Notes: generated from the letters alone by a model not told the origin. DNA of 64,000 nucleotides from Bradyrhizobium barranii subsp. barranii (GCF_017565645.3 NZ_CP086136.1:5749501-5813500); one strand, 5' to 3'. Counted from the stretch's first letter, positions 41,801 through 50,642 are shown. Made by a program: numbers and translations.

Positions 41801-42725
41801 CGCCACCGCCGTCGGGCAACTGCTGGCCGGAGACTTCGATCGACTGGTCGACGTTGGTCGGGAATAGCGTGACGGTCGCGCCTGGTTCGTAGAACGCAAC
41901 CTGCGCGCCGGGGAACGAGGCCGAGATACCGCCACCCGGCGTCCAGAACACGGTGTCGTCGAGGTAGAGTGCCTCATAGGCCATGCTGCCCATGGTCGGC
42001 GCCAGCAGCACATTGAGGAATTGATCGTTGCCGACGAACTCTCCCCAGGGGGTCGCCGCGAAATCCGGATAGGCCTTGAGCCGCCCGTACCAGACCGGCA
42101 GCGGCTGGCCGAGTTTTGCGGCGTTGCCCTGCGCCTGGACCGAATAGATCTGATCCTGCGTCGCGTCCGGCGTATTGGTCGCGCCGGCCTTGGGCATTAC
42201 CAAAGCATTGATGAGGAGCGATCCAGCGACGCCGACGACAGCTCCAAGGGCCGCCGCGCCGAATGTGCCGGCCGCGAATGCTGAACCCAGCAGCCCGGCC
42301 GCGGCACCTCCAGTCACCACGGTTGCAAATGCAGCGACCGCGATGAGTGCGACCATGCCAATGACTTGCTTGGCACCACCACCGCCCCCACCGAGCGGAT
42401 AGGAGACGAACCGAACATTGTCGTTAGCCGCGATGCGCCGGCGCGACCAACTCTTGCGCAGCACCGCCTCGCCGTTGATCTCGAGGACGGTCGGCAATCC
42501 CTTCCGGAATTGCCAGCCGTAGACCCGATCCCGCTTCGCCCAACCCGTGCGCCGCAAGAAGGCCGTCACGGTCTCGCGCGGCTGCGGCTCGGCCTGCGCG
42601 ACCTCGAGGCCGGGCATGACGAGGTGCAGCACGGGACGACGCGCGCGATCGGCGCGGCGATCACGACGCGCGTTGGAGCGCGCCGGCGCGGGGAGCGCCG
42701 GAGATTTTCTCACGGTACCGTGCAT
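38841..42725 (-). CDS. Tail tip attachment protein J-like (central tail hub / host specificity)
   Basis: 1294 residues. The basic N-terminal part is followed by a membrane-active or hydrophobic Gly/Ala-rich segment (about 125-180, GAKQVIGMVALIAVAAFATV), as in lambda-J-like tail tip proteins. A beta-rich hub region follows (LPVWYGRLKAYPDFAATPW, MAYEALYLDD), then fibronectin-like domains (about 880-960) and a helical linker. The C-terminal domain is beta-rich. It forms the distal tail tip. Normally it follows NlpC/P60 tail genes, as it does here. Confidence 0.85.
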   Translation of the reverse strand: MHGTVRKSPALPAPARSNARRDRRADRARRPVLHLVMPGLEVAQAEPQPRETVTAFLRRTGWAKRDRVYGWQFRKGLPTVLEINGEAVLRKSWSRRRIAANDNVRFVSYPLGGGGGGAKQVIGMVALIAVAAFATVVTGGAAAGLLGSAFAAGTFGAAALGAVVGVAGSLLINALVMPKAGATNTPDATQDQIYSVQAQGNAAKLGQPLPVWYGRLKAYPDFAATPWGEFVGNDQFLNVLLAPTMGSMAYEALYLDDTVFWTPGGGISASFPGAQVAFYEPGATVTLFPTNVDQSIEVSGQQLPDGGGDEGGQYDAGFGPLTYGSPLGPFVSNPAGTQTQAIAIDIVFPAGCFTVNQDNSNYGYSRCTLKAEYAPCDDAGVQTGPFSTLFETTKQFNSNSPVRDTTKVDVAPGRYLVRLSRMGINSQSKYGVDTVIWAGLRSFLKGNNSFPDVSTVAIRLKASQSTQGSYKFGVLGTRKLLVWTGSTFELQATRSNAWAFLDAATNSQYGSGLSIAKVDFNAVVNHAAGCASRGDTFDYRFSAAIAVPEALDKILTASRARHFWLGDTISIVRDEWRDVPTMLLTDREIVRDSTQVGFTMLGDEDPDAVIVEYVDEQTWLPGQVQYPPNGDGFVAANAETKRIDGVVNRAHAFRECAFYYLQSIYRRETVQIGVEYEGRAITFGQVLRVQSELPQNYGYGGAVVDVNVRTLTLDPAPTWDTGPFYIRLRQPNGQSFGPVLCTEGVDPSLAVLNATSLSAAETEQATTLSAVLAREPGGEYPSFELGAGVSESRLCVVLGGVPNGELCTLSLVVDDERVHATDLGTPPLLPSPQFPSDSKVPLIVGLNANYSQGIAEPKLSASWFPAAGAEFYVADVSYDSGETWAQVYEGADNRFDQVVTLAALRVRVQAVTPGKLRGPYATADVSAPTITIANNTVALESLIEGIKYQVTTLQDSLRDEVQEALNRIASVASDIAAQGPLDKQELRSQLAARSDAAFAEIARVDLVAVTTEAAFASFSTTATATWGSTTAFVENSAAAIATLDGYAAASYAVTLNVNGYATGFSLVNGGSGVSTFTVVADKFQVQLPAYNGGTPVPVFTVGTLNGVPAIGMSGNLYLDGTFNVKAIAAGAIDVIYLKANSITSASGVIGALGVNSLSIADNAVTVPVAQSLGGNVSAISPGTPQTYFSFNLTVDTTGLAGKNIVIYASVSGMWANGSVATETGQFYLLINGSVANGYAIATPSGTLALVSLGGAINISASGGVMSISVQAQFYANSATYMQAGTTIYAQAAKR

Positions 42726-43162
42726 CAGGATCTCGGTTCGAAGAAAGTCAGATTCTTCCAGCCCATCTGGCGCAGCGCGAGCGGCGCCTCGCAGGCGACG
42801 CCGGTCTTGTCGTCGCAGTGGATCACGCGCGCCTCAGGCCTCAGCCAAACGCCGATATGCGCGGGAAAGCGCGCATGTGCCATCAGCACCAGGGCGCCAT
42901 CCGCGGCCGTCACCAAGCCGCCGGGGCCATCGGGAACGGCCTGCCACCTCGCCCGTTCCCGATGGCGGCCGAACTCTGTCAGCACCCAACGCCGCGAAAA
43001 GTCAGATGGGACGACGATGCCAGGCAACTCGAGGCCGAACAGTTCGCGCTGGACGTGGCGGGCGAAGTCCCAGCAGTTGCGGGACTGCCAAGCCCAGGGC
43101 TCGCCGATCAGGGGCGCCAAGAAGCCAGCGCGGCGCTGGGTATCGACAGGGCCCATAGTCAT
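42725..43162 (-). CDS. NlpC/P60-family tail-associated peptidase (gpK-like)
   Basis: 145 residues. NCWDFARHVQRELFGL contains the catalytic Cys, and HARFPAHIGVWLRPEARVIH contains the His with HIGVW typical of NlpC/P60. It is thought to cut peptidoglycan during DNA entry or to process the tail tip. It lies directly upstream of the J-like gene, with a 1-base overlap, as in lambdoid tails. Confidence 0.85.
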   Translation of the reverse strand: MTMGPVDTQRRAGFLAPLIGEPWAWQSRNCWDFARHVQRELFGLELPGIVVPSDFSRRWVLTEFGRHRERARWQAVPDGPGGLVTAADGALVLMAHARFPAHIGVWLRPEARVIHCDDKTGVACEAPLALRQMGWKNLTFFEPRS

Positions 43163-43198
43163 CGCCTAGTCTCGGGGCAATCCGGCTGGAGGAGCCCA

Positions 43199-43552
43199 AT
43201 GCGCCACCATTTCCCGTTCGTTCTTTGCTTGATGGCCATTCTGTCCTGCCTCAGCGGCCAGGCCGCCGCAGCCCCTTCCGACGAAGTTGCCAAGACGGTC
43301 GCGCGCGGGCTGTCCTATTTCAGCGCGGCGGAGCGGCACTTCTCGATCTCTGATCAGTGGCAAGCCCTAAGCGGCGAGACCGTGGTTTGCGCCAGGCTCG
43401 ATATCCCGAACGGCGCCAACGGATGGACAGCGACGTCGGACTTCTCGATGTTCTTCCTCTCGAAGAGCGCCATCGTGAACATGGTCAAAGACAACACGAT
43501 GTTTGGATGCCCAAATCGCTCCTACGTGCCGCTGCAGCCCGTCAGCCGTTAA
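43199..43552 (+). CDS. Secreted protein on the opposite strand inside the tail operon (moron candidate)
   Basis: 117 residues. MRHHFPFVLCLMAILSCLSG then QAAAAP gives a signal peptide. The mature protein has C at about 65 and 104 (VVCARLDIP, MFGCPNRSY), a possible disulfide. GGAGGAG is an excellent ribosome-binding site. It is transcribed against the tail genes and fills the gap between NlpC and the DUF1833 gene, typical for a moron expressed in the lysogen. Possible superinfection-exclusion or envelope role. Confidence 0.65.
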   Translation: MRHHFPFVLCLMAILSCLSGQAAAAPSDEVAKTVARGLSYFSAAERHFSISDQWQALSGETVVCARLDIPNGANGWTATSDFSMFFLSKSAIVNMVKDNTMFGCPNRSYVPLQPVSR

Positions 43553-44073
43553 GGCAGAAGACTCGGGAATTGGACGTAGTCATAGTTTTTGGTGATACGC
43601 GGGAACCGCTTGTTCTGCAGGTTCTTCACGACCACCGTTCCGCTCAGCGACGTCCCCACCATTTTGACTTCGCGCAGTTCAAACTCGACGGGACCGTATG
43701 CCGGTTCAGTTAGATCGCTGTTGAGATACTCGCGATACAGCACCGAGATGTATTCGCGCACGCCCTGCGCGGCGCGGATCTTCGGCACCAACTCGCGGCC
43801 GACGTTGTCGATCGTGATTGTGGTCGAGGGTGGCTGCCCCTCACGCTGTTCCGGATACTTTGCTTCGAACGGACAAGCGATGAAGGTGACGGTCTCGCCA
43901 CCATTACGAGGCGCACCGATTTCGATGCCAAAATCCATATCGTCGCCGACGTTCGCCACAACGCGCGCCGGCTCGTCAAACGATGACTGCCAGATCTCGA
44001 GCGTGTAGTAGACACGCGCGCTGGGCGGGCACGAGGCGTATGCCTCGAGCAGGGCTTCGTTATGTGTTGGCAT
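43549..44073 (-). CDS. DUF1833-like tail protein
   Basis: 174 residues from ATG 44073. MPTHNEALLEAYASCPPSAR, YYTLEIWQSSFDEPARVVAN and FEAKYPEQREGQPPSTTITI fit the DUF1833 family of phage tail proteins, which takes the place of minor tail proteins near the tip. The start overlaps the upstream stop. It shares its terminal four bases with the plus-strand moron. Confidence 0.7.
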   Translation of the reverse strand: MPTHNEALLEAYASCPPSARVYYTLEIWQSSFDEPARVVANVGDDMDFGIEIGAPRNGGETVTFIACPFEAKYPEQREGQPPSTTITIDNVGRELVPKIRAAQGVREYISVLYREYLNSDLTEPAYGPVEFELREVKMVGTSLSGTVVVKNLQNKRFPRITKNYDYVQFPSLLP

Positions 44074-44444
44074 CAGAAATCGTAGACCAACAGTTTCATG
44101 GCAACCGAGACGCGCGTCGCTGAGAACGCGCCGTATGTCGGCTTGCCATCCTTGGCGAACTGGCAGGTTTTCGATACGTAGGCTGCCCCTGTCCAAACCT
44201 GTGCCGTGAAACGGGCGGTACCGTTAGCCAGCGTCGTCTTGACCCACGCCTTGAGCGTCTCGGCTTCAGCCGGCGTCATCATGATGGTCTGGCCCAGCGT
44301 TGCGACGTTGTCGCCTGGCCGCGGCCGCTGGCGGGTATTGCCGCCTTCCATCTCGGTCGCGATCGGATCGAGAAACGGCTTTATCGGCTGGAAGCTGTCT
44401 CGGGCGGGCCGATACGGTACCGCTGGCCATGATGGTAGTGCCAT
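44073..44444 (-). CDS. Minor tail protein
   Basis: 123 residues. WPAVPYRPARDSFQPIKPFL near the N-terminus and FTAQVWTGAAYVSKTCQFAK near the C-terminus resemble the small tail protein found between the tape measure and DUF1833 in rhizobial siphophages. Position and operon structure support a tail role. Confidence 0.65.
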   Translation of the reverse strand: MALPSWPAVPYRPARDSFQPIKPFLDPIATEMEGGNTRQRPRPGDNVATLGQTIMMTPAEAETLKAWVKTTLANGTARFTAQVWTGAAYVSKTCQFAKDGKPTYGAFSATRVSVAMKLLVYDF

Positions 44445-44446
44445 CC

Positions 44447-46545
44447 TCAGGACCCCATAAACTGCCTGACGCCATACTGATTTTTCATCACGCGCGAGCC
44501 GTTCCCGGACGAGAGTGACTGTCCAACCGCGTCGTCCATCATCTTCTTCAGCGTGACGGTGAGATCACCGCTGGCGTTACGAGACGTGGAGGCCTCGGCT
44601 TGAACGCCGGTTTGGTTGATGACGTTGACGACGACCCCGCCGGAAGAGCGGTTGTCGTTAGCAGCACCGCCGGCGGAGACGCCAAGACGGCCGTCGGGAC
44701 CACGCCGCAGCGGCATGATCGCCTCCGGTCCGGCTTCACCGGCGAGACCGGTACCGCCATTCGCCATCGGAAAGATCGTCGGACCATGCAAGACGCCGCC
44801 GCGCGCAAACGGGATGATGTTCCCCCCGGAGAAGACGTTCCCTAGAGCGCTGGGCGCCACGGGGCCGAAATACGCGCTACCGGCCATGCCGGTATTGGCG
44901 AGTCCGGCGCTGCCTCCTCCGAAGAGGCTCGTGATCCCCGATCCGAGGCCCAAGCTGTTGGCCCCCATCTGGAGCGCCTGCATCATCGGCTGGATGATCG
45001 CGATCTTGATGATCATCTCTTCGATCGCGCGGATGACGAGCCTCGACATATCCTGGAAGCCCTGCCCGATGGACTTCGAGCCGTCGACGATGTCGGCGAG
45101 CCCGGTCGTCAATTGACCGGAGATCGTCGACGAAAGCCCGCTCAGGGCCTGATTGGTCCGGAGCCCCTGCGCTTCGACGCTACCGAGGGCCGTAGCGACA
45201 TCTGGATAGATGCCCTTGAGTTGCTGGGCGATCTGGACGTCATCGGGCGACAGCAACGCGGTCTGGCTGCCGAACTTGATGTCCTGGTTGATCTGAGCTC
45301 TCGCGGCCAGATCAGTCCGACGACCAAGCTCAGCATTGATCTTTTTCAGGTCATCGTACTGCTTTTGATCGAACGCCGTCCGGTTCGCGCTGGCTTCCTG
45401 CTCCAGCTGTTGGCGGGCCTGAAGGTTCGCGCGGAGTTCGGCTTGCTGCCCAATCGACTTCCCGACGAGATCGGCCTCGAGTTGGGTGCTCTGGACGCTC
45501 TGGCTTGCGGTGAGCAGCCGGACGCGCCCCTGCTCCGAGATCGCGGTCGTGGCCTGCTTCAGCGCGATCTGGTAGGCGAGCTCGGCCTCGACCTGTTTCT
45601 GCGACGCGGTGAGGTTCGCGTTGCGGTTGGAGTCGATCGACTGCTGATACGCGATGCCGCCCTTGGCCGATGGCGAGAACGCCGTGATGGCCTGCAGCGC
45701 GGTGTTGGACTGACTGATCGACTGCTCGAAGTCGGTCTTGAAGGACCGGATTTTCTCGCGAGCGACCTCGGTGGCATCCGACACCTGTCTCATGCTGAGG
45801 CCGAGCGCGGCGAGGCGGGCGCCGGCGGCCTCGTCGCCGCCGATGCTCTTCATCAGGCCGTCGAGCACCGTGAAGTCGTTGTTGAGCTTCTCGATCGCGG
45901 CGATCTCGGGCGACAGTCCGCGGACCAAGGACTCCTGGAGAAAGGACTGCTGGGCCGCGCGGGCGACATCCGTAGCCGCGGCCAGCTTCTGCTGGACCGC
46001 GACGAGCCGATTGAGTGCCTCTTCCGCGGCCGCAATCTTGCCCGGATCCGGGGTGTCCTCGATCCCGAGAATGTCGCCAAAGCCCGTCGCGGCGCTCATG
46101 GCGTTCTGGGTATTCGATCCTCCCCGGCGCAGTTCGTCGAGGTTCTGGCGCGCCCGCGCGATTTTCTCTTCCAGCGAGTCGGTCAGCCCGATCTGCTTCG
46201 CGATGAAGGCGCCGGTCGCGTCCCACGCATTCGAGACCGCATTCCCGAGGACTGTCCACACTGTAGAGGACGTCGAGACGGCTTCGCTGACGCCGGTTAG
46301 GCCGGATTTGACGCCCGCAAGAAGTGCCTTCTGCGCATCGAATAGCTTGTTCTGCGCAACGAGATTATCGATGTTGCGCTTCAGTCCGGCGTCGAGGAAG
46401 CCGAGCCGGTTGTTGAGCTCGGTGGCGACCTTCTCCGGATCCGCGAAGGCGTCGGCCAGCATCTTGGCCGCCTCGGTGGCGTCGATGCCGTAGATTCGCG
46501 TGATGTCCTTGCCGATCTGGACGATTGGCAGCTTGCCGGCATTCC
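44447..46545 (-). pseudogene. Tail tape-measure protein, N-terminal part deleted
   Basis: The C-terminal about 700 residues of a lambda-H-like tape measure. It contains coiled-coil blocks (KATTAISEQGRVRLLTASQ, ELRANLQARQQLEQEASANR), the FEQSISQSNTALQAITAFSP region and the typical end: GGVLHGPTIFPMANGGTGLA then GEAGPEAIMPLRRG. It can be followed upstream to about NAGKLPIVQIGKDI. Beyond that, the frame reads antisense of another gene. The missing N-terminal part and lack of further tail or head genes show a deletion. It would not give a normal tail. Confidence 0.75.
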
Positions 46546-46562
46546 ACGTGGCGTCTATCGCA
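46536..46562. other. Probable deletion junction between late and early phage blocks
   Basis: Minus-strand tape-measure coding ends and plus-strand recombinase-like coding begins within these bases, both genes entering from the middle. Neither has a start codon with a ribosome-binding site on its side. The exact breakpoint cannot be set by eye. Confidence 0.6.
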
Positions 46563-47431
46563 AGGCCTATCAGGAAGCACGCGCTATCGTCGCCGGCACC
46601 ACAGCGACGCTCGCACAAAACCGCGAGAAGGCGATCGCGGCGTTCGCCGCATTCGGCGTTACCGCTGAACAGATCTTCGACGTACTCGACGTCGACGGCG
46701 AAGGCGATATCAAGGTCGACCATATCGCTACCCTTCGCGGTATGTTTGCTTCAATCAAGAATGGCGAAGCCACCGTTGAGGAGATGTTTGCGAAAGAGAA
46801 GCCTTCAGAGGCTGATCCCGACCGCAATCCCCTCGTGAAGAATGGCGGCGCCGGCGCCAACGATTCCATCAGCACCGGAGGTCAATCGAATGAAATAAAC
46901 GGCAATACCGACAAGGGAGATCCGCGTGCGGATAGCACCTCGTCGACCGAGAATCGATCTGCAGCTGTGCAGCAGGACAGCCAGGCCGGGGCAGCGCCGG
47001 CCAACGAAACAACCCGACAGGCATCGGCTCCTCCAGCCCCCGCCGATGCCGGGGCGAGCACCTCCCACCCCGAGGGCTCGCCCCAACCTGATCTGCTGTC
47101 CGGAGCGACCACCCGTGACGGCAGCGGCCAGCCAGCCGACCGGCAGGCTGAGGGGGCGGTCGACTCCCGTGGCGGGACAACGACCGCCCCTACCCGCCAC
47201 CCCGCGAGCCCGGAGCGCTTGCAATCTTACAGCAAGGCGCTCGCCACGATCGAGAACGGGGGCCCGGCCAAGCTCGGCAAGCAAAGCACGGCGTGGATCA
47301 CGCGCAACGGTGACTTCGATGCCGCCGGCAACGAGGTCGCAGGCAAGATCCTCTCCATCCACACACAACGCGTGGCCGGCGAAATCGATATGGCGGCCTG
47401 CCTCAAGCGTGTCGGGGAGATCATCGGCTGA
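46550..47431 (+). pseudogene. RecT/Bet-like recombinase C-terminal part (N-terminus lost)
   Basis: The frame reads VYRKAYQEARAIVAGTTATL then FAAFGVTAEQIFDVLDVDGE and DHIATLRGMFASIKNGEATV, the conserved C-terminal helices of recombinase-type early phage proteins. A long Ser/Ala/Thr/Pro-rich region follows, and a final helical unit (KALATIENGGPAKLGKQST). The first in-frame ATG is at 46742. The family call rests on the helical pattern only; the missing N-terminal domain would decide it. The stop overlaps the next ATG. Confidence 0.45.
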
Positions 47432-47913
47432 TGGCCATCCTCGATCGCGCACCCCCGGATTGGAAGCGGCCGCCGATCCCCTGCAAGGTCAAGCTGCAGG
47501 TGCTGATCAATCAGCATGGCCGTAGCAAGATCGACAAAGAGCGTCTCGGCACGGTTGATAACACCCATTTCGACCACCGGCCTCCGCTCGAGGCGCGCAA
47601 GTTCGATACTGCGAAATGGGACACCGTCCCGGCGGCGAACGACCCGGCCCACATCCAGGCCATTACCGTCGAGCAACACGACAAGCTGACGAACGGTCCT
47701 GGCGGGTCGACGCGCATCACGACGCGGGGATCCGACACCGGCGAGCGCTCCCGCACCCGCAACATCCGCCGCAGCCACGACGAGCACCAAGCCGTCATGG
47801 AGGCGAAGGCGACCGGCCGCCCTCGGCCGAAGCCGACCAAACCGAAGCAGAAGATCCGCAGCCGGTCGTCGTTTCCTTCCGGCCGCAAATTTGAATCACG
47901 GAGGCAGGCATGA
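47431..47913 (+). CDS. HNH-type phage nuclease-like protein
   Basis: 160 residues. HFDHRPPLEARKFD, DPAHIQAITVEQHDKLTNGP and GSTRITTRGSDTGERSR follow the pattern of a family of phage HNH proteins that precede replication genes: DHRPP for the first His, HxxKT for the last. There is no Cys-ligated zinc. The C-terminus is very basic. Activity is inferred. Confidence 0.65.
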   Translation: MAILDRAPPDWKRPPIPCKVKLQVLINQHGRSKIDKERLGTVDNTHFDHRPPLEARKFDTAKWDTVPAANDPAHIQAITVEQHDKLTNGPGGSTRITTRGSDTGERSRTRNIRRSHDEHQAVMEAKATGRPRPKPTKPKQKIRSRSSFPSGRKFESRRQA

Positions 47914-48584
47914 GCACAGCGCTTGTACCGGTTCGCGAGCGATCGTTCACACAGGAGTTGTCGACGCACTACCGGGCGGTTCGAGCCCGTCTGGGCGCGC
48001 CGGAGACGGTGCCGGCGCTGCCGCCGGCCAGGCGCGAGCTCATCCTTGCCGAGGCGTGGGTACCGCTTGATGTAATCGACCGATTGGCGCCCACGGTCTC
48101 GCCGCGCACATCGGCCGCGCTGCAGGTGCGCCCGACACACTTGCTGACGGTCGACAGCCATACCGTGCGCGACATCGTCCCGCGACGTCATGGCTGTGTC
48201 GAGTTCAAAGGCCGCGCTCTCGCAGATGACGCGCTCCAATACGCCCGCCGACGGACCGTCATCGCCTACCTCGCCGCGGTGAAAGCGAACCCGGGCGGAC
48301 CTCGGCTGACTATGATCCGCCATGCTGCGGCGATCGCCTTCAAGATCGACTCCAACGTGCTGATATCGGCCGGCCGCCAGAAGGCGCTCCAGCAGGGGCG
48401 CCAGTTTGCAATGTGCATGGCGCGCACCCTGACCGATGCGAGCCTGGGACAGGTCGGCCGAGCGTTTGGTGGCCGCGATCACACCACGGCTCACCACGCC
48501 TTCAAGAAGCTGCGCCCGGCGCTGCTCGACCTCCTGGCTGAGATGTACGACGGCGCGAGCTGCGAGGTCCGCACATGGCACTGA
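47910..48584 (+). CDS. DnaA C-terminal-domain-like phage protein
   Basis: 224 residues. At about 160-200, RQFAMCMARTLTDASLGQVG then RAFGGRDHTTAHHAFKK reproduces the DnaA domain IV signature that binds DnaA boxes. The N-terminal 120 residues lack Walker motifs, so there is no AAA+ domain. It may bind the phage or host origin and either recruit or block replication. Four-base overlap with the preceding gene. Confidence 0.75.
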   Translation: MSTALVPVRERSFTQELSTHYRAVRARLGAPETVPALPPARRELILAEAWVPLDVIDRLAPTVSPRTSAALQVRPTHLLTVDSHTVRDIVPRRHGCVEFKGRALADDALQYARRRTVIAYLAAVKANPGGPRLTMIRHAAAIAFKIDSNVLISAGRQKALQQGRQFAMCMARTLTDASLGQVGRAFGGRDHTTAHHAFKKLRPALLDLLAEMYDGASCEVRTWH

Positions 48585-48760
48585 AATGGAGGCGCGGTCT
48601 TGCATTCATCGAATGCGACACCTGCGACGATACGATTGAGAGCAATCAGGGCGAGTCTTTCGATGACTTCACCGATCGCCGCAAGAAGGCGGGCTGGACC
48701 GCAAAGCCGGTGAGCGGCGGCCGGGACTACACCCACGGCTGCCCGAAGCACGGGGCCTGA
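48575..48760 (+). CDS. Small zinc-ribbon phage protein
   Basis: 61 residues. ECDTCDDTIE and a C-terminal THGCPKHG give four metal-ligand candidates. DDFTDRRKKAGWTAKP links them. Overlaps the DnaA-like gene. Common in phage early operons; role unknown. Confidence 0.6.
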   Translation: MALKWRRGLAFIECDTCDDTIESNQGESFDDFTDRRKKAGWTAKPVSGGRDYTHGCPKHGA

Positions 48761-48763
48761 TCC

Positions 48764-49795
48764 ATGGCAACAGCATCCAAAATCGAGTGGACCGGCCATA
48801 CCTGGAATCCTCTCGCCGGTTGTTCGGTGCTCACACCCGGCTGCAAGCGCTGCTACGCGATGAAGATGGCGGCGCGTTTGGAGGCCATGGGCCAGGCCCT
48901 CTATGTGGGCCTGACGGAATCAACAAAGGCGGGCCCGGTTTGGACCGGCGTGATGCGCCAGGCCTCGCAGGACGTGCTGCTCGCTCCTTTGCGCCGTAAG
49001 AAGCCGACGACCTACTTCGTCAATTCAATGTCGGACCTGTTCCACGAGAACGTTCCGGACACGTGGATTGATCAGGTCTTTGCCGTCATGGCACTGGCGC
49101 CACAGCACACCTTCCAGATCCTGACGAAGCGCGCCGCGAGGATGCAGCGATACTTCGAGCTTTGGCCAGAGGGTGCTGCGCGCTTTCACCACGTCGCTCT
49201 TGAGGCCCACAAGATCAATCCAGATCTGCCGTCAGGCATGCCCGACGGCTGGGTCTGGCAGTTGCAGAAGCGATGGCCGCTACCGAACGTCTGGCTCGGC
49301 GTCTCAACGGAGCGTCAGCAGGAAGCCGACGAGCGCATCCCGCATCTGCTCCAGACGCCCGCCGCTGTCCGCTTCATCTCCGCCGAGCCGCTGCTCGGAC
49401 CGATCAACCTGACATCCATAAATCACCGCGGTGTCGTGGGTGGTCACAGCGCGCTGCATGATCGTGGGCTCGGTAAACTTGACTGGGTCATCGTCGGAGG
49501 CGAGTCCGGCGCCGGATCTCGCCCGATGCACCCGGCCTGGGCGCGGGTGCTGCGCGATCAATGCGCCGAAGCGGGAGTCGCCTTCTTCTTCAAGCAATGG
49601 GGGTCGTGGGTCACCGAAGACCAATCGCCTGAGGACATCGTGTTGCCTGGGGAGAGCCGCGGGCCATGGGCAGTGCGCGATGGCGAAGGCGGGTGGACCG
49701 GCGATCAGACCCAAGTTTTCAACGTGCGCAAAGGAGCCGCGGGGCGCCTCCTCGACGGCCGCGAGCACAACGCCATGCCAGGAGCCACAGCATGA
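48764..49795 (+). CDS. DUF5131 (phage Gp37/Gp68) family protein
   Basis: 343 residues. IEWTGHTWNPLAGCSVLTPG then CKRCYAMKMAARLE gives the Cys cluster C-x7-C-x2-C of this family, which resembles radical-SAM enzymes. FVNSMSDLFHENVPDTWIDQ, LTKRAARM, NVWLGVSTERQQEADERIPH and WVIVGGESGAGSRPMH are the other family blocks. The iron-sulfur or SAM role is by family inference. Function unknown; frequent in phages and defence islands. Confidence 0.85.
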   Translation: MATASKIEWTGHTWNPLAGCSVLTPGCKRCYAMKMAARLEAMGQALYVGLTESTKAGPVWTGVMRQASQDVLLAPLRRKKPTTYFVNSMSDLFHENVPDTWIDQVFAVMALAPQHTFQILTKRAARMQRYFELWPEGAARFHHVALEAHKINPDLPSGMPDGWVWQLQKRWPLPNVWLGVSTERQQEADERIPHLLQTPAAVRFISAEPLLGPINLTSINHRGVVGGHSALHDRGLGKLDWVIVGGESGAGSRPMHPAWARVLRDQCAEAGVAFFFKQWGSWVTEDQSPEDIVLPGESRGPWAVRDGEGGWTGDQTQVFNVRKGAAGRLLDGREHNAMPGATA

Positions 49796-50442
49796 AGCCC
49801 GAATTCATCACCTTCACCGGGCTCGACAACTGGACCGAGCTCTACGACATCCACGCGCTGTCGCTGAAGTACCCGATCGAATGGGGCATTCTGTTCAGTC
49901 CGAAGCGCCAAGGCAGCGATCCGCGCTATCCCGACGGAGACGCGCTGTCCCGCTTCATGTGGAGCAACCTGCGGCTCTCGGCGCATCTCTGCGGCGAATA
50001 CAGCCGCCGGATCATGGCCGGCGAGTCTGTCGTCGACATCTGTCCGGTGGATCTCGGATGCTTCAATCGCATCCAGGTCAACCATGCTGATCCGGCGCCG
50101 GCACGCGTCATCGAATTTAGAAATGGCTGGGGCTCGATGCGGGCGATCGCTCAGACCCGGGCCGACCAGTTCCCCAACGACACCTCGGTCGACTGGCTCT
50201 TTGATCGCTCCGGCGGCCGCGGCGAGACCCCGACAGCCTGGCCGGCGCATCCCGGCGGCGGCAGGCTCGTCGGTTATGCCGGCGGCATCTCGCCCGAGAA
50301 CATCCGCGGCGTCATGTCGGTGCTCGAGCAGACGCAAGGCCGCTACTGGATCGACATGGAGAGCGGAGTCCGGACCGACGACCGGTTCGACATCGAGAAG
50401 TGCCGCGCCGTGTGCGAAGCCGTGTTCGGAGGCGGCTCATGA
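49792..50442 (+). CDS. TIM-barrel phosphoribosylanthranilate isomerase-like phage protein
   Basis: 216 residues. ITFTGLDNWTELYDIHALSL, YPIEWGILFSPKRQGSDPRY and LVGYAGGISPENIRGVMSVL, then DMESGVRTDDRFDIEKC, follow the TrpF-like barrel with the phosphate-binding GGISPENI and ESGVR near the end. The catalytic Cys/Asp pair of TrpF is not clear, so the reaction may differ. Coupled (ATGA) to DUF5131. Confidence 0.65.
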   Translation: MKPEFITFTGLDNWTELYDIHALSLKYPIEWGILFSPKRQGSDPRYPDGDALSRFMWSNLRLSAHLCGEYSRRIMAGESVVDICPVDLGCFNRIQVNHADPAPARVIEFRNGWGSMRAIAQTRADQFPNDTSVDWLFDRSGGRGETPTAWPAHPGGGRLVGYAGGISPENIRGVMSVLEQTQGRYWIDMESGVRTDDRFDIEKCRAVCEAVFGGGS

Positions 50443-50642
50443 CTGATCAGAATTCGCCGCAGGCTGCAGATTCCATGGGCATTGGAATTTGCGAGCACGG
50501 CAATCTTCAGTTCCGACTATACAACGCAGATGGCGAGATCTTCGCAACGGGCGCCTTCTCGTTCGAGCGAGGGTGTTTGTTTATAGCGGAGGCCTGGGCG
50601 CTTCTTCAGAAATTCAAGGGCGAGAATGGGGGCGCACACTGA
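50439..50642 (+). CDS. Small phage protein
   Basis: 67 residues, MTDQNSPQAADSMGIGICEH, beta-rich (NLQFRLYNADGEIFATGAFS). It overlaps both neighbours (ATGA and TGATG), strong evidence that it is translated. Unknown function. Confidence 0.5.
   Translation: MTDQNSPQAADSMGIGICEHGNLQFRLYNADGEIFATGAFSFERGCLFIAEAWALLQKFKGENGGAH

Noticed and set aside
45113..46300. A 395-residue plus-strand frame opposite the tape-measure gene
   Set aside because: No start signal and shadow-like composition; the coiled-coil tape-measure sequence is on the minus strand.
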